Positions 44,319 to 52,031 of a stretch of 64,000 nucleotides of DNA are shown piece by piece (position 1 is the first letter of the stretch; each line of letters begins with the position of its first letter). A model generated the notes under the pieces. It saw nothing but the letters and a program-made list of their open reading frames with translations, was not told the origin of the DNA and did not search any database. Origin of the DNA: Mesorhizobium sp. ZC-5. Lineage in GTDB: Bacteria; Pseudomonadota; Alphaproteobacteria; Rhizobiales; Rhizobiaceae. The position numbers and the translations under genes are program-made. The stretch is taken from NCBI RefSeq assembly GCF_025753855.1, contig NZ_JAOWPT010000002.1, positions 806,001 to 870,000 on the forward strand, read 5' to 3'.

Positions 44319-44681
44319 ATGCCGCTCTGCATTCTTGCCGCCGGCAAGACGACCGTGCTTGCGGCAGCCGCGTTCACGCTGTCGTGGACGCATTCGGTCG
44401 AGAAGACCCGCTGGGAGGAGGATTGGCGCATCACGCCGGCCGGTCTTCAAATAGTCGAGGCACGCGTCAAGGGTTCGGGAGCCGGCATGGAGCCACCCGA
44501 GGATGCAGTGCTCAGGGACGGTTGGTGGACCTATGTGCCCAAAATCCCGCCGCGCCCGTCGCTGACGCTTGCCGCGTCCGGCGCCACCGGAGCCGGCTGG
44601 TCGGTCTGCGGCGGCGGATCCTGCGTCACCGTCGGCGAGGAATCCTCCGATCCGGTCGTGCTGCGCGCCTGCGACGGCTGA
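44319..44681 (+). CDS. DUF1850 protein of the TAXI TRAP cluster
   Basis: This 120-residue protein is a DUF1850 member, recognised by FTLSWTHSVEKTRWEEDW and VKGSGAGMEPPEDAVLRDGWW. DUF1850 genes commonly accompany TAXI-type TRAP transporters, as here. Its ATG follows directly after the outer inverted repeat of the palindromic element, and the only Shine-Dalgarno-like run (GGAGGGGG, 44304-44311) is part of that repeat. The C-terminal 50 codons overlap the convergent DUF4166 gene on the other strand. A short N-terminal hydrophobic stretch suggests membrane or periplasmic location. Function unknown. Confidence 0.83.
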   Translation: MPLCILAAGKTTVLAAAAFTLSWTHSVEKTRWEEDWRITPAGLQIVEARVKGSGAGMEPPEDAVLRDGWWTYVPKIPPRPSLTLAASGATGAGWSVCGGGSCVTVGEESSDPVVLRACDG

Positions 44682-46345
44682 CCGTTGCCGGGCTCCAGCC
44701 AGCCGCGATAACGCACCACGCGGCCGATCCCCGGCATCGATATCGCCACATCGAAATTGAACCGTCCTTTCGCGTCGACGAACTCGACGGTTTCGCTTTT
44801 CGGCATCAGCCAACGTGGCATCGGAACGCCAAGCGCCGTCCAGCTTTCGACCGGCCAGAATACCTTGCCCTCGTGGGCGTTGATCCGCAGCATGAAGCTG
44901 AACGGCCCGAACCGTTCGCGCAGCACGCCTGCCGCGTCGCCGTCGCGGCGCGACAGATGCGAAACGAAGCGGCGGCGGCCGAAGCACCGCGTCCAGCGCT
45001 CGCCTGCGACGGTTCTTTCCTTGGTCACCTCGACGGCCACGGCATTGGCAGCCGGCGGAAACCCGAACAGCGCCCCCACCAGCTGCGATAAAAAGCCCTG
45101 ACCGCGTTCGACCGATGCCGTGCCTGCGAAATGATCGATGTCGTGGATTTCGGCCAATCGCCGCCAGGCTTCGGGCAGGCGGCCGAAATCCTGAACCAGC
45201 ACCCGTTCCATCAGTGGCGGCGCGGCGGTCTCCTCCTGTCCGCAGTGGATGGCGAACGGCGAAAATCCGGCCTCGATCTCCGCCAGGCTCAGCACGCCGA
45301 CGGCTGGTGCCGCACCCGGCGCGATGCCGGAATTGCCGCCCAGCAGACGCCTCGCCAGCAGGAAGGCCGGAGTCGGCGGGATTTCCGGGCCGTCGCCGGC
45401 TTCCGCGATGACTGTCCATGACCGCTCGACGGCGCGCCCTTCCTGGTCGCGGCCCGCGGCGATCACCACCATGCCGCCGCGATCGGAGCCGAAGGGTTCC
45501 AGCCGGTCGGCGATCCATTTCAGCAAGGGCGCCAGTCCGCCGACGGAGCGTGCCAGGCCGAACCGCACCGGCCACGACAGCAGCCACAGCCCTATATGCA
45601 TGATTTTAAGCTCCAGTCCGGCATGGAACTGCACCGAGCGTGCCTTGTAGCGCTCGGGAAAGATCAGGAGGTCCGGAGCGCCGATCGGGCTCGCCAGCCG
45701 CGCGCTCACCGGAGCCGCGCCATGGACCGACAGCGTCAATCGTTTGATGTCGCCCCAGGCTGGTTCACTCATCCATCGTCCGCCGCGCCAGATGTTGAGT
45801 GGCCGGCCGACCTGCGCGACGATGCCGCGAACCACAGAAAGGCCGCGCGGCGCCCGGTTGCCGGGCAGGATCGTCGAGTCCACGCTGCTCACTGAGACGA
45901 GCGGCCGGACCAGTTCGTCGAGTGCTGCGGCGGAAATCGCCGGTATGCTGCTCGCTCCGGAGAGTACCGACAGGCCGGCGGTCCGCGCCACGGCGTCGAG
46001 TTCGCCGATGCCCGCGACGAAAGACGCGTCGTCGGCAAGGTCGATGTAGTGCGCGCCGGCCGCGATCGCCGCCTTGGCAACGCGGTAGGGGTCGTCGCCA
46101 TAATTCTGAAATGGCCCAGCCGCATCGACGACGATCGCCGGCTTCAGGCCCGTGAGCGCTTCAACCAAGCCGGCATCGCGGTCCAGCCGCAAAGGTGTGC
46201 CGCCGAATTTCCGGCAATGCGCCTCGGCGCGTTGCTGTGAGCGTCCGGCCACCAGCACCTCGGCTGCCGTCTCGCGTACCAGCCGGCGCGCCAGCCTGCC
46301 GCCGAACACGCCATAGCCGCCAAGGATCAGGACGCGCTCAGCCAA
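44531..46345 (-). CDS. Saccharopine dehydrogenase-like NADP-binding protein with DUF4166 domain
   Basis: The 604-residue protein starts with a Rossmann nucleotide-binding motif (VLILGGYGVFGGRLARRL) of the saccharopine dehydrogenase-like family, followed by a middle region with VVDAAGPFQNYG. The C-terminal DUF4166 domain runs from about residue 390 to 555 and ends near VRYRGWLEP. Beyond that, about 50 residues of Ser/Pro/Thr-rich tail look unconserved and are encoded antisense to DUF1850. It overlaps the upstream DCC gene by eight bases. The reaction is unknown; relatives act on lipids or amino acids. Confidence 0.82.
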   Translation of the reverse strand: MAERVLILGGYGVFGGRLARRLVRETAAEVLVAGRSQQRAEAHCRKFGGTPLRLDRDAGLVEALTGLKPAIVVDAAGPFQNYGDDPYRVAKAAIAAGAHYIDLADDASFVAGIGELDAVARTAGLSVLSGASSIPAISAAALDELVRPLVSVSSVDSTILPGNRAPRGLSVVRGIVAQVGRPLNIWRGGRWMSEPAWGDIKRLTLSVHGAAPVSARLASPIGAPDLLIFPERYKARSVQFHAGLELKIMHIGLWLLSWPVRFGLARSVGGLAPLLKWIADRLEPFGSDRGGMVVIAAGRDQEGRAVERSWTVIAEAGDGPEIPPTPAFLLARRLLGGNSGIAPGAAPAVGVLSLAEIEAGFSPFAIHCGQEETAAPPLMERVLVQDFGRLPEAWRRLAEIHDIDHFAGTASVERGQGFLSQLVGALFGFPPAANAVAVEVTKERTVAGERWTRCFGRRRFVSHLSRRDGDAAGVLRERFGPFSFMLRINAHEGKVFWPVESWTALGVPMPRWLMPKSETVEFVDAKGRFNFDVAISMPGIGRVVRYRGWLEPGNGQPSQARSTTGSEDSSPTVTQDPPPQTDQPAPVAPDAASVSDGRGGILGT

Positions 46346-46802
46346 TGATGCGCTCGCGCAGTTCGCGGGCCGGAATTTCGCAGCGGTCCTTCTGGCCGAA
46401 CCAGGCGTAGCGGTTGTTGGCGATCCACGCGTAGAGCCGGTCGCGCGCCCGGCGCGGCAGCAATCTGATCAGCCGCGCCGCCCGCCATGGCCAGCCGAGC
46501 GCGTCGCACACGGCAAGCAGGCTGTCCATCCGCGTGAAGGCAACGCCGTCGATGATGACCAGATTGGTTTCGTAGAAGTCCGTCCGCAGCCCGTGACGGC
46601 GGTACAGTGCCTGGCCGAGCGGCGATTGGGCGGTGGCGAAACGGAAGTGTTTTTCGCGGTCGAGCCGCACCACCAGGCGCGCGAAGCCGGAGCAAAGCAC
46701 GCAGACGCCGTCGAAAACGATGAGCGGGTGGCTGCCGTCGAGATCCCTCGGGATCCGGCTGTCGGCGTCGCGAGTGGTGGCTTTATGATCCTGGCCGCTC
46801 AT
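46338..46802 (-). CDS. DCC-family thiol-disulfide oxidoreductase-like protein
   Basis: The 154-residue protein has the hallmark DxxCxxC motif as FDGVCVLCSGF near residue 32, and fits the YuxK/DCC family (thioredoxin-like). FRFATAQSPLGQALYRRHGL and the C-terminal YAWIANNRYAWFGQKDRCEIP are family-typical. It is cytoplasmic and short. The stop overlaps the start of the DUF4166 gene by eight bases, so the two are co-translated. The start at 46802 is preferred over an in-frame ATG at 46853. The redox partner is unknown. Confidence 0.87.
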   Translation of the reverse strand: MSGQDHKATTRDADSRIPRDLDGSHPLIVFDGVCVLCSGFARLVVRLDREKHFRFATAQSPLGQALYRRHGLRTDFYETNLVIIDGVAFTRMDSLLAVCDALGWPWRAARLIRLLPRRARDRLYAWIANNRYAWFGQKDRCEIPARELRERIIG

Positions 46803-46943
46803 GTGCCGCAGATTAGCGGCTCCAGGGCCGGCAAACGAGCCGCATCTTGTCACAGCAGGATGCGCGAATGCGGGCGGTTGTTCAGCTAACGCCGTTTGCG
46901 GCGGATACGCGTCCGCGTCGGCGCGAACGCGTCTGTCGTCACG

Positions 46944-47099
46944 TCAGTGAAACGTGGCCGGTGTTTCGAACGACCCCCTGTGGCGGCGCGCGTAAGCCGG
47001 GCCAGGCCCGCGCATGTAGTGCCGCTCCGGGCGGTAGGTCGGCGCGACGAACTCGCGCAACGCCGATGCATAGAATGTGATCTGATTCCAGAATGTCAT
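46944..47099 (-). CDS. Possible small basic protein
   Basis: This 51-residue ORF begins MTFWNQITFYASALREF and is rich in Arg, Tyr and aromatic residues (TYRPERHY, GPAYARRH). A weak purine-rich GGGAAA lies just upstream of the ATG. I recognise no family. It stands alone between longer genes. The aromatic start and plausible composition argue for a real small protein, but the evidence is thin. Confidence 0.35.
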   Translation of the reverse strand: MTFWNQITFYASALREFVAPTYRPERHYMRGPGPAYARRHRGSFETPATFH

Positions 47100-47366
47100 T
47101 TTCCCAGTCCCTGTCCCTTCGGATGTCCCTTCCGAATGTGGGCGTACCATAGCGACGAGGAGTGAATACTCCGTGAACGCGATGTTAATCTTTCCCCAAA
47201 AGTCCTTGAAACCATGTCCGAAATCGGGCTGATTCGCGGTCTTTCGATGCCCCCGCTCATCTCTTTTCCGATTGTGGCTTTTCGGCCACATTCCCGTCAG
47301 CCGGCAGTGGCTCGGGCAGCGGACTGGATCACGCCGAATGCGAATTTCCGCGCCGCGGGTTTTTCT

Positions 47367-47391
47367 GGAACCGTGGCCGCGCGGACACGTT
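47367..47391 (+). promoter_or_regulatory. EcfG (general stress) promoter upstream of DUF892 gene
   Basis: GGAAC at 47367-47371 is followed after exactly 16 bases by CGTT at 47388-47391. This is the textbook sigma-EcfG promoter of alphaproteobacteria. It lies about 75 bases before the DUF892 start codon, and YciE/YciF-like genes are typical members of the general stress regulon. The motif is seen directly; sigma dependence is inferred. Confidence 0.7.
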
Positions 47392-47467
47392 GGTTGGGCA
47401 AGGTGGAGCTACACGCCGGCCACGGCGGCAATGACGTCGCCGCGCATCATCAGGAAGGACGAGAATC

Positions 47468-47974
47468 ATGGGCTTCTTTTCGAAGGACATCAAATCTTTG
47501 GACGATCTCTTCGTGCACACGCTGCGCGATATCTATTACGCCGAGATGGAGATCAAGAAGGCGCTGCCCGACATGATCGACAAGGCGACGAACCCGGAAT
47601 TGCGGAAGGGTTTCGAATTGCATCTGAAGCAGACCGAGGGCCACATCGATCGTGTCGAGGAGGTATTCGAGATGCACGGCGTCAAGGCCAAGGCTGTCAA
47701 CTGCCCGGCGATCGACGGCATTCTCGAGGAGGCCAAAGAGGTTGTCGGCGAGGTCGATGACAAGCAGGTGCTTGATTCCGCGCTGATCGCTGCCGCACAG
47801 GCGGTCGAGCACTACGAGATCACCCGCTACGGCACGCTGATCGAGTGGGCGAAACAACTCGGCCGCGACGACTGCGCGGCGGTTCTCAAGCAGAACCTCG
47901 ACGAGGAAAAGGCGACCGACAAGAAGCTGACGGTGCTTGCGGAGAGCAAGATCAACCTGCAGGCCGCCGAATAA
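47468..47974 (+). CDS. DUF892 (YciE/YciF-type) ferritin-like protein
   Basis: This 168-residue all-helical protein has the DUF892 pattern: DIKSLDDLFVHTLRDIYYAEMEIKKALP at the start, LRKGFELHLKQTEGHIDRVEEVFE with ExxxH-type residues, and AAAQAVEHYEITRYGTLIEWA. The fold is ferritin-like and binds a di-metal centre. It is cytoplasmic and stress-related, which fits the EcfG promoter upstream. A strong terminator follows. It is monocistronic. Confidence 0.92.
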   Translation: MGFFSKDIKSLDDLFVHTLRDIYYAEMEIKKALPDMIDKATNPELRKGFELHLKQTEGHIDRVEEVFEMHGVKAKAVNCPAIDGILEEAKEVVGEVDDKQVLDSALIAAAQAVEHYEITRYGTLIEWAKQLGRDDCAAVLKQNLDEEKATDKKLTVLAESKINLQAAE

Positions 47975-47992
47975 TTTTCGCATTGATCGACC

Positions 47993-48020
47993 AAAAACCC
48001 GCGCTCCGGCGTGGGTTTTT
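47993..48020 (+). terminator. Rho-independent terminator after DUF892 gene
   Basis: AAAAACCC (47993-48000) pairs with GGGTTTTT (48013-48020), extended inward by four more pairs (one G-U) around the loop TCCG. It lies 19 bases past the DUF892 stop. The T-run makes it a standard terminator for the plus strand. The opposite A-run suggests it may also end the convergent ArsR gene. Confidence 0.85.
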
Positions 48021-48035
48021 CGTGCCGCCCGCCCG

Positions 48036-48722
48036 TCAGGCCGCTGGCAGGAAAGCCTTGGCGAAAGCTTGCTTGCCTTTCGGCGAAAAGATCACCGCGC
48101 GGCTTTCGGCATCGCGCCGCGCCCATTTCTCGGCAAGGATCTTGTCGTAGATGGCAGCGCCAAGCGTGCCGGCGAGATGCGAACGCCGCACACTCCAGTC
48201 GAGGCAGGCGCGGCATACCGGCCGGCGGTTCGTCGTCAGTCCTTCCGCGTCGATGCCCACCGCCTCGAAATAGCGCGGCCCTGCCTTGCCGATCCGGATG
48301 CTGTCGCCGGACTTCACCAGGATGTCCCGGGCCAGGAAGCCGTCGAGCATCGCCACCGCATGGTCGCCGGCGAGATGGTCGTAGCAGATCCGTGCTTCGC
48401 GCATGGTCGCTTCGCGCGGACCGGGCCGGGCGCGTTTCGGGCCGACCGAAGCGGCGACACCCATGATCGCTTCCAGCATGCCGGCGATCTGCGGGCTGGC
48501 CAGCCCGTAATAGCGGTGGCGGCCTTGTGCCGCGAGGCTGAGCAGGCCGCCCTCCATCAGCTTGGCGAGATGCGAACTCGCCGTCTGCACGGTCACGCCC
48601 GCCTCCAGTGCCAGCTCGCTCGCCGTCAGCGCGCCGCCGGCCATCAGCGCCGTCAGCATGTTGGCGCGGGCGGGGTCGCCGACCAGATTGGCTATTCTCG
48701 CAATGTCGGGTCCGTCTTTCAT
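48036..48722 (-). CDS. ArsR-type winged-helix regulator with extended C-terminal domain
   Basis: The 228-residue regulator has an N-terminal ArsR wHTH (IANLVGDPARANMLTALM, then VTVQTASSHLAKLMEGGLL) and a long C-terminal region with ICYDHLAGDHAVAMLDG and RPVCRACLDWSVRRSHLAG. The Cys/His spacing in YDHLAGDH and CRACLDWS could hold a metal, though that is not shown. Divergent from a NIPSNAP gene, which it may control; this pairing is seen elsewhere. The effector is unknown. Confidence 0.87.
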   Translation of the reverse strand: MKDGPDIARIANLVGDPARANMLTALMAGGALTASELALEAGVTVQTASSHLAKLMEGGLLSLAAQGRHRYYGLASPQIAGMLEAIMGVAASVGPKRARPGPREATMREARICYDHLAGDHAVAMLDGFLARDILVKSGDSIRIGKAGPRYFEAVGIDAEGLTTNRRPVCRACLDWSVRRSHLAGTLGAAIYDKILAEKWARRDAESRAVIFSPKGKQAFAKAFLPAA

Positions 48723-48887
48723 AGTTCGATCCTCATCGAAGCATTATCGGCAGACAATTACTATTCTGGCGGCAGTTCAAGGAGACGGCGCCAGGCTCCT
48801 GACATGCATCTGTCTAGCGCGTCCGCCTCCTCGGATGTTTCGATCGGGATCGAACCGTCCCGTCTTTCAAGAACAAAGGAGACGACC

Positions 48888-49220
48888 TTGGCCATCACCT
48901 GCTTCATCCGCTACCGGATCGACCCGTTCAAGAAGCCGGAGTTCGAGCGCTATGCCCGCACCTGGGGGCAGGCGATACCGGCCTGCGGCGCCGACCTGAT
49001 CGGCTATTTCGCGCCGCATGAAGGCTCCGCGACCACTGCCTACGGCGTCTACACCGTCGACAGCCTCGCCGCCTACGAGGCCTACCGGGAACGTCTGAGG
49101 GACCACCCGCTCGGCCGGGAAAACTATGAATTCTCGAAGCGCGAAAAATTCATCCTGAAGGAGGATCGCATCTTCCTGAAGCTGGCATCCGGCCCCCACG
49201 CGCCTTTGATCCGGTCGTGA
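48888..49220 (+). CDS. NIPSNAP-family protein with TTG start
   Basis: The 110-residue protein starts at a TTG codon and reads (M)AITCFIRYRIDPFKKPEFERYA, with later GADLIGYFAPHEG and AYEAYRERLRDHPLG, the usual NIPSNAP pattern (dimeric alpha/beta barrel). A clear AAAGGAGA ribosome-binding site lies five bases upstream of the TTG at 48888, and no other start fits. The reading frame is open far upstream but without a motif. It is divergent from the ArsR-type regulator, which probably represses it. Function unknown. Confidence 0.85.
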   Translation: MAITCFIRYRIDPFKKPEFERYARTWGQAIPACGADLIGYFAPHEGSATTAYGVYTVDSLAAYEAYRERLRDHPLGRENYEFSKREKFILKEDRIFLKLASGPHAPLIRS

Positions 49221-49233
49221 TCGCTGGAACGGG

Positions 49234-50214
49234 TCAGGCATTGCCAATCAGCACGCCCGCGCCGAACACCAGCGCTCCGCCGAGCACCACCTGGAAGGCA
49301 GCGCGCCAGAACGGCGTTTCCATGTAGCGGTTCTGGATCCAGGCGATCGCCCACAACTCGACGAAGACGATCGCCGCCGCCAGCCCGGTCGCGGTCCAGA
49401 AATGCGGGATGAGATAAGGCAGCGCGTGGCCGAGCCCGCCGACCGTCGTCATGATGCCGGTGGTGAAGCCGCGCTTGACGGGCGAGCCGCGCCCGGAGAG
49501 CTTGCCGTCGTCGGAAGCCACTTCGGTGAAACCCATCGAGATGCCGGCACCGATCGAGGCGGCGAGGCCGACGAGAAAAGTCTGCCAGGTGTCGTGCGTG
49601 GCAAATGCGGCGGCGAAGATCGGCGCCAGCGTCGACACCGAGCCGTCCATCAGTCCGGCCAGTCCCGGCTGCACGTAGGTCAGGATGAACTGCCTCTTTT
49701 CACTCAGCCGCTCCTCCTGCCGCACATTGTCCGGCACGAATTTCTGCTCCAGCCGGTGGGCGAGCGATTCATGGCTCTGCTCGGCCGCGGCGAGGTCGCC
49801 AAGCAGCTTGCGTGTCGATGCATCGCCGGTCCGCTTGGCGGCTTCTTCGTAGAAGCGCTGCGCCTGCCGTTCCATCGCCTCGGCCTGGTTGCGCACATGG
49901 TCGATGCCGAGCGGCCGCACCAGCCAGTCGGGCTTGCGGTCAAAGTAGCCGCGCACATGCTCGCGGCGGATCAGCGGGATGCGTTCGCCGAACCGCGCGC
50001 GATGCAATTCGATCAGCGCCGCGCGATGCCCGTCCTCCTCGTCCGCCATCGCGTCGAAGACCTTCGCCGATTGCGGAAAGCCGTCGCGCAGTCCGTCCGC
50101 GTAGGCACGGTAGATGCGGCCGTCGTCCTCCTCCGACGAGATGGCGAGGGCGAGGATTTCCTGTTCCGACAGGGAATCGAAGGCGCGGCGGCCGCCGAAG
50201 AAGCGCGAAAGCAT
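49234..50214 (-). CDS. mbfA: Membrane-bound ferritin MbfA (ferritin-like plus VIT1/CCC1 domain)
   Basis: The 326-residue protein couples an N-terminal ferritin-like domain (about 15-170, with metal-ligand pairs in ALAISSEEDDGRIYRAYADG, MADEEDGHRAAL, RFYEEAAKRTGD and AEQSHESLAHR) to a C-terminal VIT1/CCC1-like membrane domain of about five helices. This is the MbfA architecture, known from Bradyrhizobium and Agrobacterium as an iron exporter that protects against iron and peroxide stress. A perfect ICE palindrome lies 14 bases upstream, so control by the iron regulator Irr is expected. Confidence 0.93.
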   Translation of the reverse strand: MLSRFFGGRRAFDSLSEQEILALAISSEEDDGRIYRAYADGLRDGFPQSAKVFDAMADEEDGHRAALIELHRARFGERIPLIRREHVRGYFDRKPDWLVRPLGIDHVRNQAEAMERQAQRFYEEAAKRTGDASTRKLLGDLAAAEQSHESLAHRLEQKFVPDNVRQEERLSEKRQFILTYVQPGLAGLMDGSVSTLAPIFAAAFATHDTWQTFLVGLAASIGAGISMGFTEVASDDGKLSGRGSPVKRGFTTGIMTTVGGLGHALPYLIPHFWTATGLAAAIVFVELWAIAWIQNRYMETPFWRAAFQVVLGGALVFGAGVLIGNA

Positions 50215-50227
50215 GGCAGTGATCCAG

Positions 50228-50244
50228 TTTAGAATTATTCTAAA
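50228..50244 (-). promoter_or_regulatory. Irr-binding ICE box upstream of mbfA
   Basis: TTTAGAA and TTCTAAA form a perfect inverted repeat with a 3-bp spacer (17 bp in all). This matches the iron control element bound by Irr in rhizobia. It lies just upstream of the mbfA start, where Irr binding would repress the gene when iron is low. The match is seen directly; Irr control follows from published mbfA work. Confidence 0.88.
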
Positions 50245-50380
50245 CTAAGGATTCGGTGCCGAAGCGTCAATGCGGCAAGGGGGGCTACCCATCCAGCATT
50301 GTTTCCCGGACAAAATAGCGCTTGCCTCCTGGCCGCGCGCGCGCCTAACCAGAGGAAAGAGTTTTTCACGAGGCCCTGTC

Positions 50381-51370
50381 ATGCCCGACGCCAGCCAATC
50401 GCTCCCCGGAATTGAGGATGTCCGCGCCGCGGCGGCGCGGCTTCGCGGACTGATCGTCGACACGAAACTGGTCGAGTCGCCCGCCCTCAACGAAAAATTC
50501 GGCGGCCGCATCCTGTTCAAGCCGGAAATCCTGCAGCGCACCGGTTCCTTCAAGTTCCGCGGCGCCTACAACAAGATTTCCTCGATACCCGCCGAACAGC
50601 GCAGCCGTGGCGTCGTTGCCTATTCCTCGGGCAATCATGCGCAGGGGGTGGCGGCGTCGGCGGCGATGTTCGGCGTCAAGGCGGTCATCGCGATGCCGTC
50701 CGACGCGCCGGCGATCAAGGTGGACAATGTCCGGCGCATGGGCGCCGAAGTCATCCTCTTCGATCGGTTCGGCGAGGATCGCGCGACTGTTGTGAAGCCT
50801 TACAGGGATCGCGGCATGGTGCTGGTGCCGCCGTTCGACGATCCGGCTATCATCGCCGGGCAGGGCACCATCGGTCTGGAACTCGTCGCCGAAGCGAAAA
50901 GCCTCGGCGTGCATCTCGACGCGGTCATTATCCCCTGCGGTGGCGGCGGGCTTTCCAGCGGCATTTCGCTCGCCGTGAAGGCCGGCTCGCCGGATACCGA
51001 TGTGTGGGTCGCCGAGCCCGAGAACTTCGACGACACCCGCCGCTCGCTGGAGAGCGGGTCGCGGGTGGCGAATGAAGCGGGTCATCGCTCCATCTGCGAC
51101 GCCATCCTGACCGCCGAACCGGGGGAACTGACCTTCCAGATCAACCGCAGGACGCTGGCCGGCGGCATCGCCGTTTCCGACAAGGCGACCGCTGCCGCCA
51201 TGCGCGACGCAGCGGCCTATCTCAAGCTGGTGGTGGAGCCGGGCGGCGCGGTGGCCTTCGCCGCGCTGAGTTCGGGCGAGATCGATCTGGCCGGTAAATG
51301 CGTGGCCGTCGTTCTGTCCGGCGGCAACGCCGATCTCGGCGCATACGCCGAGATCATCTCTTCTCACTGA
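50381..51370 (+). CDS. Threonine/serine dehydratase (PLP fold type II)
   Basis: This 329-residue enzyme has the PLP lysine motif GSFKFRGAYNK, the SSGNHAQGVAASAAMFG substrate loop, the glycine-rich PCGGGGLSSGIS and the C-terminal VVLSGGNADLGAY. It lacks the ACT-like regulatory domain of biosynthetic IlvA, so it is of the short catabolic or serine-racemase-like type. Either L-threonine/serine deamination or racemisation is possible. The ATG at 50381 is chosen over 50270, which would include the intergenic region. Confidence 0.9.
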   Translation: MPDASQSLPGIEDVRAAAARLRGLIVDTKLVESPALNEKFGGRILFKPEILQRTGSFKFRGAYNKISSIPAEQRSRGVVAYSSGNHAQGVAASAAMFGVKAVIAMPSDAPAIKVDNVRRMGAEVILFDRFGEDRATVVKPYRDRGMVLVPPFDDPAIIAGQGTIGLELVAEAKSLGVHLDAVIIPCGGGGLSSGISLAVKAGSPDTDVWVAEPENFDDTRRSLESGSRVANEAGHRSICDAILTAEPGELTFQINRRTLAGGIAVSDKATAAAMRDAAAYLKLVVEPGGAVAFAALSSGEIDLAGKCVAVVLSGGNADLGAYAEIISSH

Positions 51371-51428
51371 AGCGTGTCACCACGCGTAACGTCTTAACGC
51401 GCGGTGACAATGGCTCGGTCGAAGCGGC

Positions 51429-51842
51429 TTAGTTGTAGACCGGGCAGCCGCGCTCGCGACCGAAGACGACGGAAACCCTGTCGCCACCACGTGCGCGTCC
51501 GCGCACCTCGATGGTGCGGCGGCCGGCTGAAACGACGCGCGCACGGCGAATGCCCATCCGCTCCGCCTTGTCTAGCGCGCGGTCCTCGCTGCACCCACGC
51601 CGCCGATAAACAGCTGTTCTCTCTTCGTCGAAGTCGTCGTCATAGCGGTCTCGCTCGTAGCGGTCGCGACGGTAGCAATCCTCGAAATCGGGGTTGCATC
51701 GATCCCGGGTTCTGACACGCGCGCCGTCGGGCCCGATCTGGAGTTCGAGGGTATCCTGCGCCAGCGACGGGGCGGCAAAAAGCGGCATGCCGGTTACGCC
51801 CATGGCCAGCGCAAGGGCGGAGTTGATCAGGAAATTGCGCAT
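51429..51842 (-). CDS. Small secreted protein of unknown function
   Basis: The 137-residue protein has a signal peptide (about 1-29, ending SLAQ), an acidic and Arg-rich central stretch (CNPDFEDCYRRDRYERDRYDDD in part, with paired Cys) and a C-terminal half with SEDRALDKAERMGIRRARVV and a final Cys. It resembles a class of small periplasmic proteins common in rhizobia but I cannot name it. Upstream, GAAAC and CGTT lie 16 bases apart on the minus strand (51866-51890), one base off an EcfG promoter, so stress control is possible. Confidence 0.7.
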   Translation of the reverse strand: MRNFLINSALALAMGVTGMPLFAAPSLAQDTLELQIGPDGARVRTRDRCNPDFEDCYRRDRYERDRYDDDFDEERTAVYRRRGCSEDRALDKAERMGIRRARVVSAGRRTIEVRGRARGGDRVSVVFGRERGCPVYN

Positions 51843-52031
51843 AACAATCCTCCATTCGGGAACACAACGATTTGAGAGGCCCCGGGTTTCAAGAGACCGT
51901 GTCGTTTCTTGGGCAGGGCGGGATCAGCCGGGCTTGCGTGCCCGGCACGATCCTGTGGCGCGAGATGGCTTCCTGGAAGGATCCATGTTCGAACAATGGG
52001 TTAGCCGGTGACAGCCCGAAAGAAAAATTGT

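Larger units (their letters stand above)
46803..47467. other. Long intergenic region with a stress promoter and one doubtful small gene
   Basis: This 665-bp gap separates the DCC gene from the DUF892 gene. It holds one possible small minus-strand gene (46944-47099) and an EcfG-type promoter (47367-47391). Other short ORFs in both directions have no motif or ribosome-binding site. No repeat or RNA gene is seen. Confidence 0.5.

Noticed and set aside
42287-44434. Long minus-strand open frame opposite the TRAP permease
   Set aside because: Low-complexity His/Asp/Arg composition and no domain; antisense shadow of a clear gene.
47937-48887. Upstream extension of the NIPSNAP frame
   Set aside because: Passes through the terminator and antisense to the ArsR gene, without motifs; the TTG at 48888 has the ribosome-binding site.
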